A stretch of 64,000 nucleotides of DNA from Platerodrilus igneus. Taxonomy: Eukaryota; Arthropoda; Insecta; Coleoptera; Lycidae. Made by a program: the position numbers and the translations under genes. Location of the stretch: NCBI GenBank assembly GCA_036346225.1, contig JARFIW010000453.1, forward strand, positions 5,208,001-5,272,000. The letters are read 5' to 3'. Position 1 is the stretch's first letter. Every line of letters starts with the position of its first letter. The notes under the pieces are model-generated. The model had not been told where the DNA came from, did not search any database, and saw only the letters and a list, made by a program, of their open reading frames with translations. Shown here piece by piece: positions 37,751 through 49,425 of the stretch.

Positions 37751-39636
37751 CAAGAAAGAATCATACAGGACGCCAAAAAATACAGCACCACAACAAAACA
37801 CATCAAACAAGACATCAAACAACTACCCGCACACGTACAAGACGCAATACGAGAGAAACGACGCCTCGTAAAACGATACCAACTGACAAGAGACCCCACA
37901 GTAAAGACACAACTTAACACACAACAGAGACTTGTAAAACAGATACTTGACCAACACTACACAGACGCATGGACGTCACACGTACAACAAACACTCGACA
38001 AACACGGAAATTTGTACAAACTAAACAAAGCACTCAAAACACGAAACAGACCTACCATCACACCCTTACACAACACTCACGGCACTCCCCTGTACGGCTC
38101 CCAGGAACGTGCAGAGGAATTCGCACGCACACTACAAGACACTTTTACACCCAACCCAATAACTAACCACAAATTCACAAAGATAATCGAACAAACAGTC
38201 AAACACATACTACAACACACACAAACCACAAACACACCCAACACGATACCAATTTTTACAAACAAAGAGGTAGCCACGACAATACTAGCACAAAACAAAA
38301 ACAAAGCACCCGGACCAGACAACATAACAAACGCCACTTACAAAACATTAGCAGGTCGACACTAAACTACATCACCGACATATACAACGCAATCACAAGG
38401 CAACTACACTATCCCACACAGTGGAAACTAACAACAGTAGTGATGATCCCTAAACCACACAAGACACGAACCGACCCACACAACTACCGACCAATCTCAC
38501 TACTGAACACCATGGCCAAAGTTTTCGACAGACTACTGCTGCCACACCTACAACAACACCTACACGTCCGAAACGAACAATTTGGTTTCAGACAAAACCA
38601 CAGCACCACACAACAAATCATTAAAGTCATTGACACAATTGCCGAACACTACAACAAAGCATACACCACAGCAGCAGTAGCCATAGATATCAAAAACGCA
38701 TTTGACAAGGTATGGCACGACGGCTTACTATACAAACTCGCACTACAACACCAAATTCCAATACACTACTTGAAACTGTTGCACAACTACCTGAACGGAA
38801 GACAACTCCAAGTAAGAGTAGAAGACACCACCTCATCCATCACTGACATCACAGCCGGAGTTCCGCAAGGAGGTTGTCTCTCCGCGGAGCTCTTTAACGC
38901 CTACATACACGACATACCATGCAGACCACGAACAACATGTACACTATACGCTGACAATACACTGTACATGACCCACGCCCCACAACAAACAGCGGCCACC
39001 AAAAGACTGCAACAGCAACTCGACGAACTACCAGACTAGTTTGACAAATGGAGAATGGCACTGAACGAGACGAAAACTGAAGCAATCCTTTTCTCCAGAC
39101 ACCAACCAAAACCCCACAACTCACTTACACTAAGACACCACAAACTAGACTGGAAACAGACAATTAAGTATTTAGGAGTTCACATAGACACACAACTACT
39201 TTTTAACCAATACCTCACACACACACTAAACAAAGCCAGACAAATCAAGGGGCTCCTACACCCAGTACTCACACATCACAGCAAAATCCCACTTAACACA
39301 CGACTCACCATATACAAGCAGTACATACGTCCAATAGTAACATACGCCTCCGAAGCATGGTACACTTACCTCAGCCAAACCAACATCACACGAACAGAAT
39401 CACTACAAAACACTACACTCAGACTCATAACAGGAGCTCCTTGGTTCATACGAAACGAAAACATAAGACACGACCTCCACATGAACACACTTACACACTA
39501 CATTAAAACACTAGCAACCAACACATACGAAAAACTTGACACCTCAACACTACCGTCACACAGGGGCATAGCTTCGACACAAGGGACTAGACAAGCATGC
39601 AAGAAACGACCACGACGCATCCTCGATGATGTCTGA
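37751..39636 (+). pseudogene. Jockey-like non-LTR retrotransposon, 5' truncated
   Basis: The frame opens at 37751 without a start and shows reverse-transcriptase landmarks in order: NKNKAPGPDNITN, PHNYRPISLLN, EQFGFRQNHSTTQQ, AVAIDIKNAFDKVWHDGLLY, GVPQGGCLSAELFNAYIHDI, then LYADNTLYMTH, where the catalytic YADD is changed to YADN (38947-38958). Then a thumb region with YLGVHIDTQL and the C-terminal YASEAWYTYLSQTNITR. Damage is light: one frameshift near 38353, one stop replacing Trp at 39037-39039 (between LPD and FDKW), and the altered active site. The endonuclease half is absent. The sense strand is strikingly A+C rich. It is inserted in the LINE-tail repeat at about 37745. Confidence 0.9.
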
Positions 39637-40135
39637 GAAGTAACCAAAACAAGAAGAAACAAGAAGAAACATCAACAAACTCACTCACACCTACAACAAC
39701 AAACAGAAGAAGAAACAACCATGCTAAAACAACCATAAATTTAAAAAAAAAAAAGCATATATGTACACTTGCACATTTTCTTATTTTCTTTATTATTTGT
39801 ACATATTTAAACCATTTTAAATTTTAAACCATTTAAACCATTCGAGTAAAATCAATAATCATCTTTCATAATCATTTTATACCATACTTCTCATAGCTTG
39901 TAATATACTCACACAAAAACAATCACAAACACAAAACACACCACACACACCCACACATAAAAATATATATACCAATACCAACAATAATAATCACATTCAA
40001 CCATACATAATAACCCCTCACAAACAAATATAACATAAAACACGAACACAACACAATCATCAGTAAAAACTTTGAGTTAACACTGATCATCGACGACTCT
40101 GAGAGAGTCGCGCCAGACAAGATGAGAGAGGTCGA
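39637..40135 (+). other. Probable 3' region of the jockey-like element
   Basis: The A+C-rich bias continues past the ORF stop, through an A-rich run (39739-39753), to about 40135. Near the end is a 7-bp hairpin, CGACTCT-GAG-AGAGTCG (40094-40110). The exact 3' boundary is unclear. Confidence 0.5.
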
Positions 40136-40191
40136 TATTAACCTAAAAATAATATTTATATTTTGTTATATTGAAGTTTTATATAACCAAA

Positions 40192-40209
40192 ATTTCGACT
40201 TTAAAGTCG
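40192..40209. repeat. Perfect 18-bp palindrome
   Basis: TTCGACTTTAAAGTCGAA. A GGCGACGAC-type triplet run follows at about 40325-40352. Confidence 0.9.
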
Positions 40210-40352
40210 AATTACTCGAAAACTAGATGAGATATCGAAAATTGGCTAGCATATTCTTAATCATCGTAAAAAACTGAACAAGATCCATTATCAAATGTTT
40301 GTAAAACGAAAAAAACGTACAACGGACGACGGCGGCGACGACGGCGACGTAG

Positions 40353-42540
40353 CGATCTTATTAACCTAACTTACTTCGTAAGTTTGGTTGATATGCAAAC
40401 TGCAATGCTCAGTCGATGAGACTATTTATCATATTTTTTACTGTGTTGGGACATTGGAATTGTAATTAAAGTCCACTCCATGTTTTTTTTATTGTATCAA
40501 TTAGTAGTTATTTCTCCTGCGTCACTATGTGTAATTAACAGGTCTAAGGCGATCGTGTTACTTGTTTTTTTCTTAATTTGTTAGCTGTAGGCGAAGGTGG
40601 TAAGAATTAATATATTTTGATTACTAAATCAGTTGGTATGTTCCTAAAAAGTGAGTTAACTTAAGTGTTATTTATAGTGTAGTTTTTATAAAATTAAAAA
40701 TATGGCCTGTTTAATAACTTGCGTAGAGTAGATTTCCTATGTTTTCAAAATAGCAAAATCAAAGAATTTTCTGAGTCATTGTTCAAGAATATTAAACCAG
40801 AAAAATGTATAATATGATACAAAATAAAATAGAGGCAAAATTAGGTGAAGATTAGTTTGGATATAGAAAGAACAGCTGTATTTAGGTAACAATCTCAACG
40901 CTAGGATTAATTAGTACTAAAGGATAAAATGAGAGATAGAAAACTACAATAAATATGCTTTAAAGATGTGATGAAAATTTTTAACAATGTTGATTGCAAT
41001 CTTTTAAGAAATTATTAGAATATGTTTAATTTCAGACAAATGTTGAGCATTATTATTAACTCTTGCTGTATTAGTTAATAAAATTAATTTTGCGTACTAT
41101 AAGCAAAATACTCAAATGAGCAATAAGAAAATTGTGCATCCAAAGCTTGAGTTTTGCTAATTATTTAAAACTAAAAGAAAACTTCAGATCTTGATTTGTG
41201 CGATTTTTAGTTTTAACGCATTTTAACGGTTTTAATCCAGTCTTACGACAAAGTAGCTTTGCAACAGGACACTGGAGAAATAATTATTGTTGCAGTCACT
41301 ACTTTGCCACAGAAGTGTCTCAATTTAATTTAGTGTGAATGTGCACATTCATAGGTACTTATCACTGTTGTCTTACTGATATGTAGCGCTTCGGCGTTAC
41401 GTTAAATAGAAACCGGATGGAAAAATAGGAAAATTAATTGTAAACCTACGAATTAATATTGATATACCCTGAATAATTCTGATTTCATTAATAGTAGTGT
41501 TTATTATCAACATTTTAGATCTATTAAAATCATGAACCTAGAACGACAAAAACCTCATATTATTTCTGTTAAATACATATCGGAACGAAACTTAGATTCA
41601 TCAATTTTTTTAGATGATAAAAGGGTAAACAAAATATTTATAACAGTAAATTTTTATAGCAATGTCATGGAACCTTAAAGAAACTTAAAATAAAGTAGTA
41701 AATAACCTTGAAATTATTAATAAGACATCTTCCATATCATAGTTATTCCAGATATAGAACCTTTTAAATTTTAGTTAAATTGAGTAAAATTAATGTTACA
41801 TATTTGCAATGTCAAGTAAACCCCAGACCAAAGCAGAAATATATCCATACAATGTAGTAATTACTTATGACACGGGCGCTTCGTTAGTAAAGTTCACGAA
41901 TATCAAGTTGCAGAAAATCTGATTTCATACAATACAATGTATTCATTTATATTGCTAAAGACATTTACAGGTATCGCTAACTTATGTAAACCATACGACA
42001 TCAGCTTGATTTACATGCCATAGGAATATTATACAATGACATAATCTTCCCGACCACATAAGGGTGAGGAATGGAGAAGCTAGATAGCCGGCGGTAATCA
42101 ATGGATTAATTACTCGCGAACCAGTAAAGAATAGACATACATAAGGGAAGTCGAAGAACTCCATTGGCTAGAAAGTAGCAACCGGGCGTTTAATGTGGTG
42201 ACCCTTGGATAGTCGACAAAACCCGAGATTGAGTTTGGACATGGTAGCTCCGTATCAATTTGGTGGGAAATTAAAAATAGTCCTCTCTCAATATAGATTT
42301 CAGCTAGTGAAATGAATGGCCTTAATGAAATTGGCACTCAGTTATAAGGTTAGTGTAGGTATTTATAAATTGTTGATTTGTTTTGTGGTGGTATATATAT
42401 TAATGAAATCTATTTAGCTGGACATTAAAAGTGTAAAACATCTACCCGAATTGTAAGTTATAATGTTTGCTTTATTAGATTTCTGAAACCTGAACATTGG
42501 AATTAAAGTTGGCAAAGTTGATGATGTGATTAAGTGTTAT
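40353..42540. other. No gene seen
   Basis: AT-rich; no family recognised. Confidence 0.5.
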
Positions 42541-42705
42541 AGGAAGATTTTTATGTTACTTGCATTGAATTGCATGTAGGTAACGTTAAAATTTTGCGCG
42601 CGTGTATCTGTTTTCAGGTGTGTTGTTATGCAACTTGTGTTGCATTTGCTTAAGTAACCTTAAAAATTTTACACGTACCTATTAACAGGAAGAATAATAT
42701 GAAAT
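42541..42705. repeat. Degenerate ~80-bp duplication
   Basis: Both copies carry a TTGCAT element, then GTAAC-TTAAAAATTTT, a CACGT or GCGTGT segment and a TATT-ACAGG or TTTTCAGG end (about 42550-42616 and 42628-42692). Confidence 0.55.
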
Positions 42706-45681
42706 TGTATTACAAATAGATATAGGTGACGCCGTGAGACTGTTTTTTTCTTGATTGTATATATTGATTGGGACATTAATATAATTAAAATTCCCATTAT
42801 CCATTAGACTAGACGAGTTGGCGCCCATAAATTTTACAGTATTAAAAGCCTTTCAAGGTAAGTGTTATCGGTATTGTAGCGTGAAGTTGCACTTAATTAA
42901 TTGGTAAATTATTCGATTTTTTGTTCCATTTTATTATTTCTATAGGAATCCACTCCAACACCACTGTTGTTAGCTTATGCTCCCTTAATTTCGTTACGGG
43001 ATTCTCGCCCCTTCAGGAGAATTACAAATTTAAGAATTTAACGCTTCATTCACCCGTAACAGATGTTCCATAGAAAAGTGAGAAAACGTGGAGATCTTAG
43101 TATATTTTCATATGGCACTGTTAAGCCCCAGAACATACATTATTAGTAATGACCCAGGCGTAAAAGTCTTCGACAATTTCATGCTAAACGAATCAATAAG
43201 GACGATTTAACAAATCGAATATATATTAGAATGAGACAAATAAAAGGTACAGAGCGGGCAGAAAAGACGTGATTGTTTATTGTAGATGAATGTGCGCAGT
43301 TAATAGTTTTTATAAACAATGTTGTTGAAACGGAATGGGTATGTAAAGATGGGAAGTTATGGATGGGAATAGAAGTGCAAGAATATTCAGTAAGGATTAG
43401 TATAAATATTTATCAATCTCATAGCGAAACCTCTTGAATAGTAAGTTAATAAAACGATCTAAAAGGAATTCGAAACATGAAGTGATTACACACGTTTCTG
43501 GGCCTGTTTTAACTCACTTTCTTAGATGTGAGTTATTTATTGTTTTCAATCTTTTTTATTTATTTATTTATCAGGTATTTGGTCCGTTAGTCAAACAAGT
43601 ACTCTGTGCTAAAAGTTGTCGATTTTTTTACTCAATCAATAGCCCAAAATATTATAACGAGGCGTTGCATTGTCTGCTCTTGACCATAATAATACAGCTG
43701 AACGTAAACAAGGTATATGTACACAAAGGATAATTGGTAGCCACCCTGTAGCGTGACATCCTCAGATGGACTTGATTGACAATTTACAAAAGTTTACAAT
43801 TAGGAACTTTATTAAGCTTACATTAATAAGTGTCTAGATGTTATTAGTTTAACTCTAGTACGTTCTTGGAATAGTCCAGAATTATTGATTTCCCGTTCAT
43901 GGGGTTTTAGTTTAGTTTTAATTCCAGTTTTGATTATAATAATAGTTCCAATTCGAATCTTGATCTTTAAAGTCGTGATCTGAAATAAATTATTGTAACG
44001 GTGGTAAAATAAATAGCTCTGTATGATACCAATTATTGTGGTGATCGATATAAATTAATACTTAGAGCTTTGATAATTAATTATAGTGCTTCTATAGGAA
44101 TTAAGAAGATAGTATTGTAGCTTTAAGAAGTTAATTTTCTACTGTTTGCAATTAGCTGGAAAGAAATCGTCCCACGTGAGTACTTTAGAATTTCACCGTA
44201 GCTATACGAGTAAGAAAACTTGTGTAATCAATTCATAATAAAGAGCTTTTGTTATTGCAAAAGAGTTTTCGTTACCATATTTTGAAAACGGATCCTTTAT
44301 TTCAGAGCTGTCTGGTTTTTTAATAGAAAAATTTTGATAAATTAGGCTGGTAACCAATTAAGATGAAAACGTTATACTCCGCCGAATGGATTGTCAAAGT
44401 GATTTGGATATTTTCACATATCAAAATTTCTTTAGTTTAGAGATATCGGACATCTTGCGAGTTTTCAGATTTTTGATCGAAGACCCGTATGGACTTTGAA
44501 TCCAGTTAACGTATCAGGACCGAATTTTACATGACGAAAAAGCTAGTATGGGACAAGTAAACTGTCTTAGTTTGGACTCCATTCGTTACTGTAGCCGGAT
44601 AAAATTTTGATTCGAAGAACCGAAATCTATGTTTGGGTCATTTTGAGCTTGAGAAAGTTATCTTTTTTGGCGATTTGAGGCTCCTAGGATCAGGTTGCAA
44701 ACTATTAGGTTCGAAAGGTGTTCAAAACATGGAATGCGGTTTTGGTATAACAGCTATGAGTCCACTGGGGACAGCGTTCGAGATTTGATAAATAACTTTT
44801 GTGGGTTATTCAAATTAGGGCATTGATTGTTAGCGTCCTTTTTATCTTATATTGCATGGATGACGAGTTGTATTTTCCAAAAAAACGAATAACTTTTTTT
44901 TATCAAATGATTGGCAATCAAATTAAAGAGCTGCCTATTGCTCAACATATACGGATGCTAACGAATCTTTCTAAAAGCGACTTCCGTAAAATTGTACTTC
45001 TGAAATATTTTGAAAATTTTTATTGATATTAAAAATAGATTACTTTTATTACTCCGCTTTTTTAGCTAAGCTATATTGCATGAGAGAGCTACAAAATGTG
45101 GCATAATTTATAAAATAGCGAAAATTATTTTTGTAGTTTTGGGAACGTGTTTTTTTAAATATTTCTATGAATTCATTTACTCACAATTCTTGTTAAAATT
45201 GTGCAGCTAATACCATTAATTATCTCTCCTAAATTTAGAGAAATGTAAGTTTGTATTCCTACCAATTCCATCTGATACCGGAACCTCGCTATATGATACA
45301 TTTATTCAGAACGGGGACATTTTAACGCCACTTCCATTTGAACACTTTCTTGCTTTGGAATTAAATAAAATGATTTTCAACATGTAGATTACTTTTATGT
45401 TTATCGGTCGATTTTTAATAATGCTATATTTAAAATGAGGAACATGCACGGCTATTTTCTAACTTATTTCTGTAAGTGAAATCATTGGTTTTCTATAAAT
45501 AATATTGTTTAACCAGAAACAGGAAACTTAATTTTGATAATTTTTAAACGATAAATCCCGTCCTACATTCGGATATTTCCTGAAGCGAACAGATACAGTA
45601 CAACAAATCCGAGCGTCGAACTATAATTGTTTAAGACTAACGTTATTTATTCAAGTTGTATATTAGTTGTATTTTTTCCAG
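42706..45681. other. No gene seen
   Basis: AT-rich. At 43718-43762 a stretch starting TGTACACAAAGGATA resembles 48853-48900, perhaps the end of a shared mobile element. Confidence 0.45.
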
Positions 45682-45795
45682 GAGAATTTGGTGTGATGGT
45701 TTGGAATACAGCCAAGCGACCCATTGTATTCTTTAAGGATAACCCTGGGCATCATTCAGCTGCGTAATGAAGAACGGACAAATTTAAAGAAATAG
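45682..45795 (+). other. Possible exon (consensus splice sites on both sides)
   Basis: A polypyrimidine acceptor (GTATTTTTTCCAG) ends at 45681 and a consensus donor (AATAG|GTAAGTG) starts at 45796. The best frame, after two bases, gives EFGVMVWNTAKRPIVFFKDN, then eight more residues and a stop inside the segment. No family recognised. Could be a terminal coding or non-coding exon, or chance. Confidence 0.2.
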
Positions 45796-46774
45796 GTAAG
45801 TGTTAATTAAATTCTCAAACGTTGTTGCCTTTAATTGTCTAAGGTGTTAATTATACTTGCACTCACTCTACTATACCTTCCATACCATGTTAATTATTCT
45901 ATGCGTGGTTTTAATATTGAAAATTCTAGAGGATCTCACCTTTTACTTGGTTAACAAACTATGTAGAGTTAATTCCTTCTTAGATAACCCTCCAAATTAA
46001 TTAATTTACATGCATCAGCTAAGCACTTAGCTGGTGCCTTACCTTAGATATATTTCTATGATATCCCTGTACTTCGATGTATTTAACGCTCAGTTGCCTG
46101 CTGCTCGTCACTGCTTTGTGTTCCTAAATAATCTAGAATAAATTTTAAATTTCACACAATTAGATTTATGCCTCGACTAGCTCAGTTCAACCCCACACAG
46201 AGTGCACGACGTTACCATAACAGTAAAATTTTTACCTCCTCTTTTCTCTCTAACACTTCATACCTAAATAAGATAAACGAAATAACCAAAATTTGTATAA
46301 TAAATCAAAAATATGTGCAATTTGCAACTCTTCGGAATATTATTTGTTATTTGAAACCCTTGAATCAAAATAAAAATATAAATCTGTTTTTTGCCCTATT
46401 ACGGCAGTTAAAGCTAGCAAAAATAACTCTGTATTATATTGGAAGCCTTATTGAACGTTCAAGACCCCTCTTTTTCTTAACGTAATTTCTACGTGTCAAT
46501 CAAAATTTTTGATGACCCTTCACATAAATATCTAAGTACATGCAATTTTGAAATGTTCAAAAAAGTCTTATGCTATTAATTAACTTTGATCGCTAACCTG
46601 GTATTTATTCGGTAGACTTCTTGGTTCGAATGTGTAGCTCTGCGTACACCCCAATCCTTTGACCTGCCGCTACGTGCTATTAACCAGTGACTTTGGGTTG
46701 CTTTCAGCTTAACGTCCTGATTTAGAGTTTTCCCTTAATTCTATCTGTTACTTGTAGTATTGGATTTTTACGTA
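45796..46774. other. No gene seen
   Basis: A 105-codon open frame at 46168-46485 has no recognisable similarity. Confidence 0.45.
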
Positions 46775-46862
46775 AAATTTCTTATTGAATTTGTTTAGTA
46801 AATTGTTTATTGAATCGCTTAGTAAATCTCTTAGTAGATTTCTTAGAGAATTTCTTAGTGCC
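46775..46862. repeat. Short minisatellite
   Basis: Degenerate 12-24-bp units of the form TTTAGTAAATTG / CTTAGTAAATCT / CTTAGTAGATTT. Confidence 0.7.
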
Positions 46863-47044
46863 CTAAGTTAATAGATGTTAAAGATCATGTTTACCTTAAT
46901 TAAAATTCGGACTTACGTCTTGTCGACGGCGTATTTCTATTACACTTGTATATTTGAACGTGCACTTGTACTTGAAATTTTTAATTATTGACTTTCACTT
47001 AAACTCGTGGTTTAATTTCACACTCCTAATTTGTATTTATTTAA

Positions 47045-47230
47045 AGTAAAATGACGAAAAAACCTAATGACGAAAAAAGTGCTCTTAAATCTGATGATTA
47101 TTATAAACAACTCAGGTGTTGGTTGTGAAATGTTTTCAACCAATGTTAATTGTGCAAAATGATAAATTGGAAAAACTATTAATTCGACAAAGGTTCAAGT
47201 GCTGGGGGAACTTATAATCTGTTTTCCTTT
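47045..47230 (+). repeat. Solo copy of the LINE 3' tail
   Basis: GATGATTATTATAAACAACT, GGTGTTGGTT, GTTAATTGTGCAAAATGATA and AAAACTATTAATTCGAC match the tails at 27.4 kb (minus) and 37.5 kb (plus). Confidence 0.8.
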
Positions 47231-47375
47231 TTGGTGGCCTTTAAAATAATTAATGAATCTGAGTTTCTTTTTAATATGTATTGCACAGAAATATAATTAT
47301 ACTTTTGTGATTTCGAAGTTTATGATTTATTGCAAGAGCTTATAAAACACTATTATATTGAAATTAAAATTATAC

Positions 47376-47631
47376 AGGGTGCTTCAATAATAAGCTATCC
47401 GTTTTAATTACTTTTTCCCGTTTTTATTTCCCGTAAGCCTAAAGGTTACAGCATTTCATTAATTATATCGCTATACTATTAGATTCATAGCTATTGTTAC
47501 TGTTTGTGTCGTTTTGTAGAGAAAAATTCACCCTGAATAATTTTCGTTTTCTGGTAGTTTTCTATGGTTTCAGAATTCATGCACGTTAGGGGCTGAGAAG
47601 ATATGCTCTGTGTACAATCTTGGTTCTTATT
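47376..47631. other. Possible end of a DNA transposon
   Basis: TATACAGGGTGCTTCAATAA at 47373-47392 has the ACAGGGTG-type terminus common to several insect repeat families, as does 59160 (ATATACAGAGTGGT). No partner terminus identified. Confidence 0.3.
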
Positions 47632-47944
47632 TTAGGAATTTCTCAATGCATTTTTAGTAACAGACAAAGTATTTTCTGTAGCTTTTTTATCCTGAACCTG
47701 AGCAGTCTCGAATGTAACACCGACAGAATATTCACCATGGACGGTATTTCCGTCAAAGATTACCGTGAACACTATTTATTTAATATATTATAAATGCACT
47801 TACCTGTAGGATAGTTAATATCATCTGGCACGATAACAACAGTAGAGCTTAAATTTTGTAGGTTATACAAAGGCTTCGTGCTATCATTTGTGTTGTTAAC
47901 CAGGATAAGTGTTTTTAAGGTTCTTGATGACATGATTTTTGCAG
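47632..47944 (-). CDS. Two possible exons of an unidentified gene
   Basis: Exon X (47804-47944, minus) has a strong acceptor (CTTTCCAATTACCTTTTCCAG) and a consensus donor (CCTACAG|GTAAGTGC). Exon Y (47632-47771) follows an AATAG acceptor and ends at a stop. Joined, the frame is kept: SSTVVIVPDDINYP + TVFTVIFDGNTVHGEYSVGV, then TFETAQVQDKK and the C-terminus VTKNALRNS. The joined frame looks protein-like, but I recognise no family. The intervening sequence is only 32 nt, shorter than the 47-nt introns nearby, so it may be a deleted intron or a pseudogene. Upstream exons were not found. Confidence 0.3.
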
Positions 47945-48149
47945 CTGGAAAAGGTAATTGGAAAGAAATTTGTAATGGAGGTCAGTCTCACAGTAAAAAT
48001 TATGATCAAATGACGTTTCTTTTTGAAACTCTGAACAATAACATCGAATGGAAAATTGCGTATTGCCCAGACGGATATATCACTCAAAAGTATGTAATTT
48101 TAAAATTACAATCCCTATTAGTAAACACAATCTGTGACTGGATTTTAAC

Positions 48150-48713
48150 TTGCGCTCACCACATCCGTCAAAAATTGTTCTAATCGGTTCTAACTTTCAA
48201 CCGTATTCCAAAGATCTGCGGTATTTTGTCTGTTTGCTTTATTTAAACCACTTAAATAAAACAAACCAATAACCGCTTGTATTTCCTTTTGTTTGTTTCT
48301 TTAACTAAGTACTGATGACCTGTATCATACGCAGCTGCTTTGGTGTTAATTTAGTATTTGTGAAATGAAAAATGTCGTCTAACATCTCTTCATTAAAAAA
48401 TAGTAACCAACAAACCAGCGCAGTACTGTTTTGTCACGCCACTTTCTTCACACCAGGTAAATGTACAATTATGTTATCAGACCTCGTTCTCGCGTTCCTG
48501 TTCTTTGGAAGCTTGACCACTTTGATTTATTTTTATCCAAGTAATAATGTTTACTTTTGCCTTTTACAACTATATCAACTTCCTCGCTTTCAGATGTTCA
48601 ACATTCTGATAAGGTGTGCTCGCCTCTTCCGTTTCCTCATTTACAGGTTTATTTGTTTGTTTAACTTCTTCACCGTCTTCTTCGTCGGACTCGCTGTATA
48701 AATGCTTCCACAT
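48150..48713 (-). pseudogene. piggyBac-like transposase, N-terminal remnant
   Basis: Minus-strand pieces in order: an acidic N-terminus (MWKHLYSESDEEDGEEVKQ), then SESEEVDIVVKGKSKHYYLD, then NKSKWSSF and a basic GTRERG segment, then HLPGVKKVA, then LLFFNEEMLDDI, and finally GLNKANRQNTADLWNT. The order acidic N-terminus, W-x-x-x-P-like linker, HLPG, FF-x-EE-x-L-x-x-I and L-x-GLNK-x-x-x-Q-x-x-x-DLW is that of DDE_Tnp_1_7 (piggyBac) transposases. At least three frameshifts and several stops interrupt it, and the catalytic DDD region is not visible. No TTAA-flanked terminal repeats identified. Confidence 0.65.
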
Positions 48714-49200
48714 TACCGGTATCTTTCAAATTCATCGCGTAAATCTTTAATCCATTCCTGCTCTTATCGTAAGACACTTTTTTTAAAGCACAATAAAAAA
48801 GAATGATGCATTCTGTGAATCGTGAGAAAACGTGTAATTCACCTTCAAAGAATGTACACAAAAGGATACGTTGGTAGTGTTCTGAGAGATGTCATACCCA
48901 GATCTTTTACTGTGATATCTTACTTCGAACCGAAAGCTTACTAGTGGTTGACAATCCGCATATTCCTTTAAACTATATGTACATAACCTTAAAACTAGAA
49001 GTCTAGCCCAGTTAATTTACTGAGAGTTGAAACGTTAATTTTTTTAATGTTAATTTCTACTTTATGTATTTTACAATAAATAACATCAAATATTCTCAAA
49101 TTTACACGGCAATAAATTTTCCGGGGCGCCAAATACGCCTTTAATTTTAAAACTAATACTTACCCCGTCATTATCCTAATCCCGGTGCGTCGGTAATCTC
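48714..49200. other. No gene seen
   Basis: Includes 48853-48900, which resembles 43718-43762. Confidence 0.45.
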
Positions 49201-49425
49201 ATATGTGGCGTCCAAATGCCCCATTGTTTGATTGTCGGTAGCTCTCCTATAGACGAAGCGTCGATATTTTGTAGAACGGTAAAGGATCGAAAGGAAATAT
49301 ACCACTTTGTCGACTGTCCGAGCTCTACAAAAACACGTTTACACGCGAGGAAGGTCGAAAGTAAAGTTTCTTTGTTTCGACACCTCGACTCCACGAACCA
49401 TCGCCTCCCCTCTAAGATAGGTTAA
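49201..49425 (+). other. CpG-rich patch with a short open frame
   Basis: Locally richer in CpG and G+C than its flanks. The plus frame (49216-49425) reads FCRTVKDRKEIYHFVDCPSS, then RLHARKVESKVSLF, and meets a donor-like ATAG|GTTAAT at its end. Unrecognised; could be an exon or a mobile-element scrap. Confidence 0.2.

Noticed and set aside
38077..38337. Minus-strand frame with apparent membrane segments
   Set aside because: It is antisense to the jockey-like reverse-transcriptase ORF.
46168..46485. 105-codon plus-strand frame as a gene
   Set aside because: No family, no splice sites and AT-driven composition.
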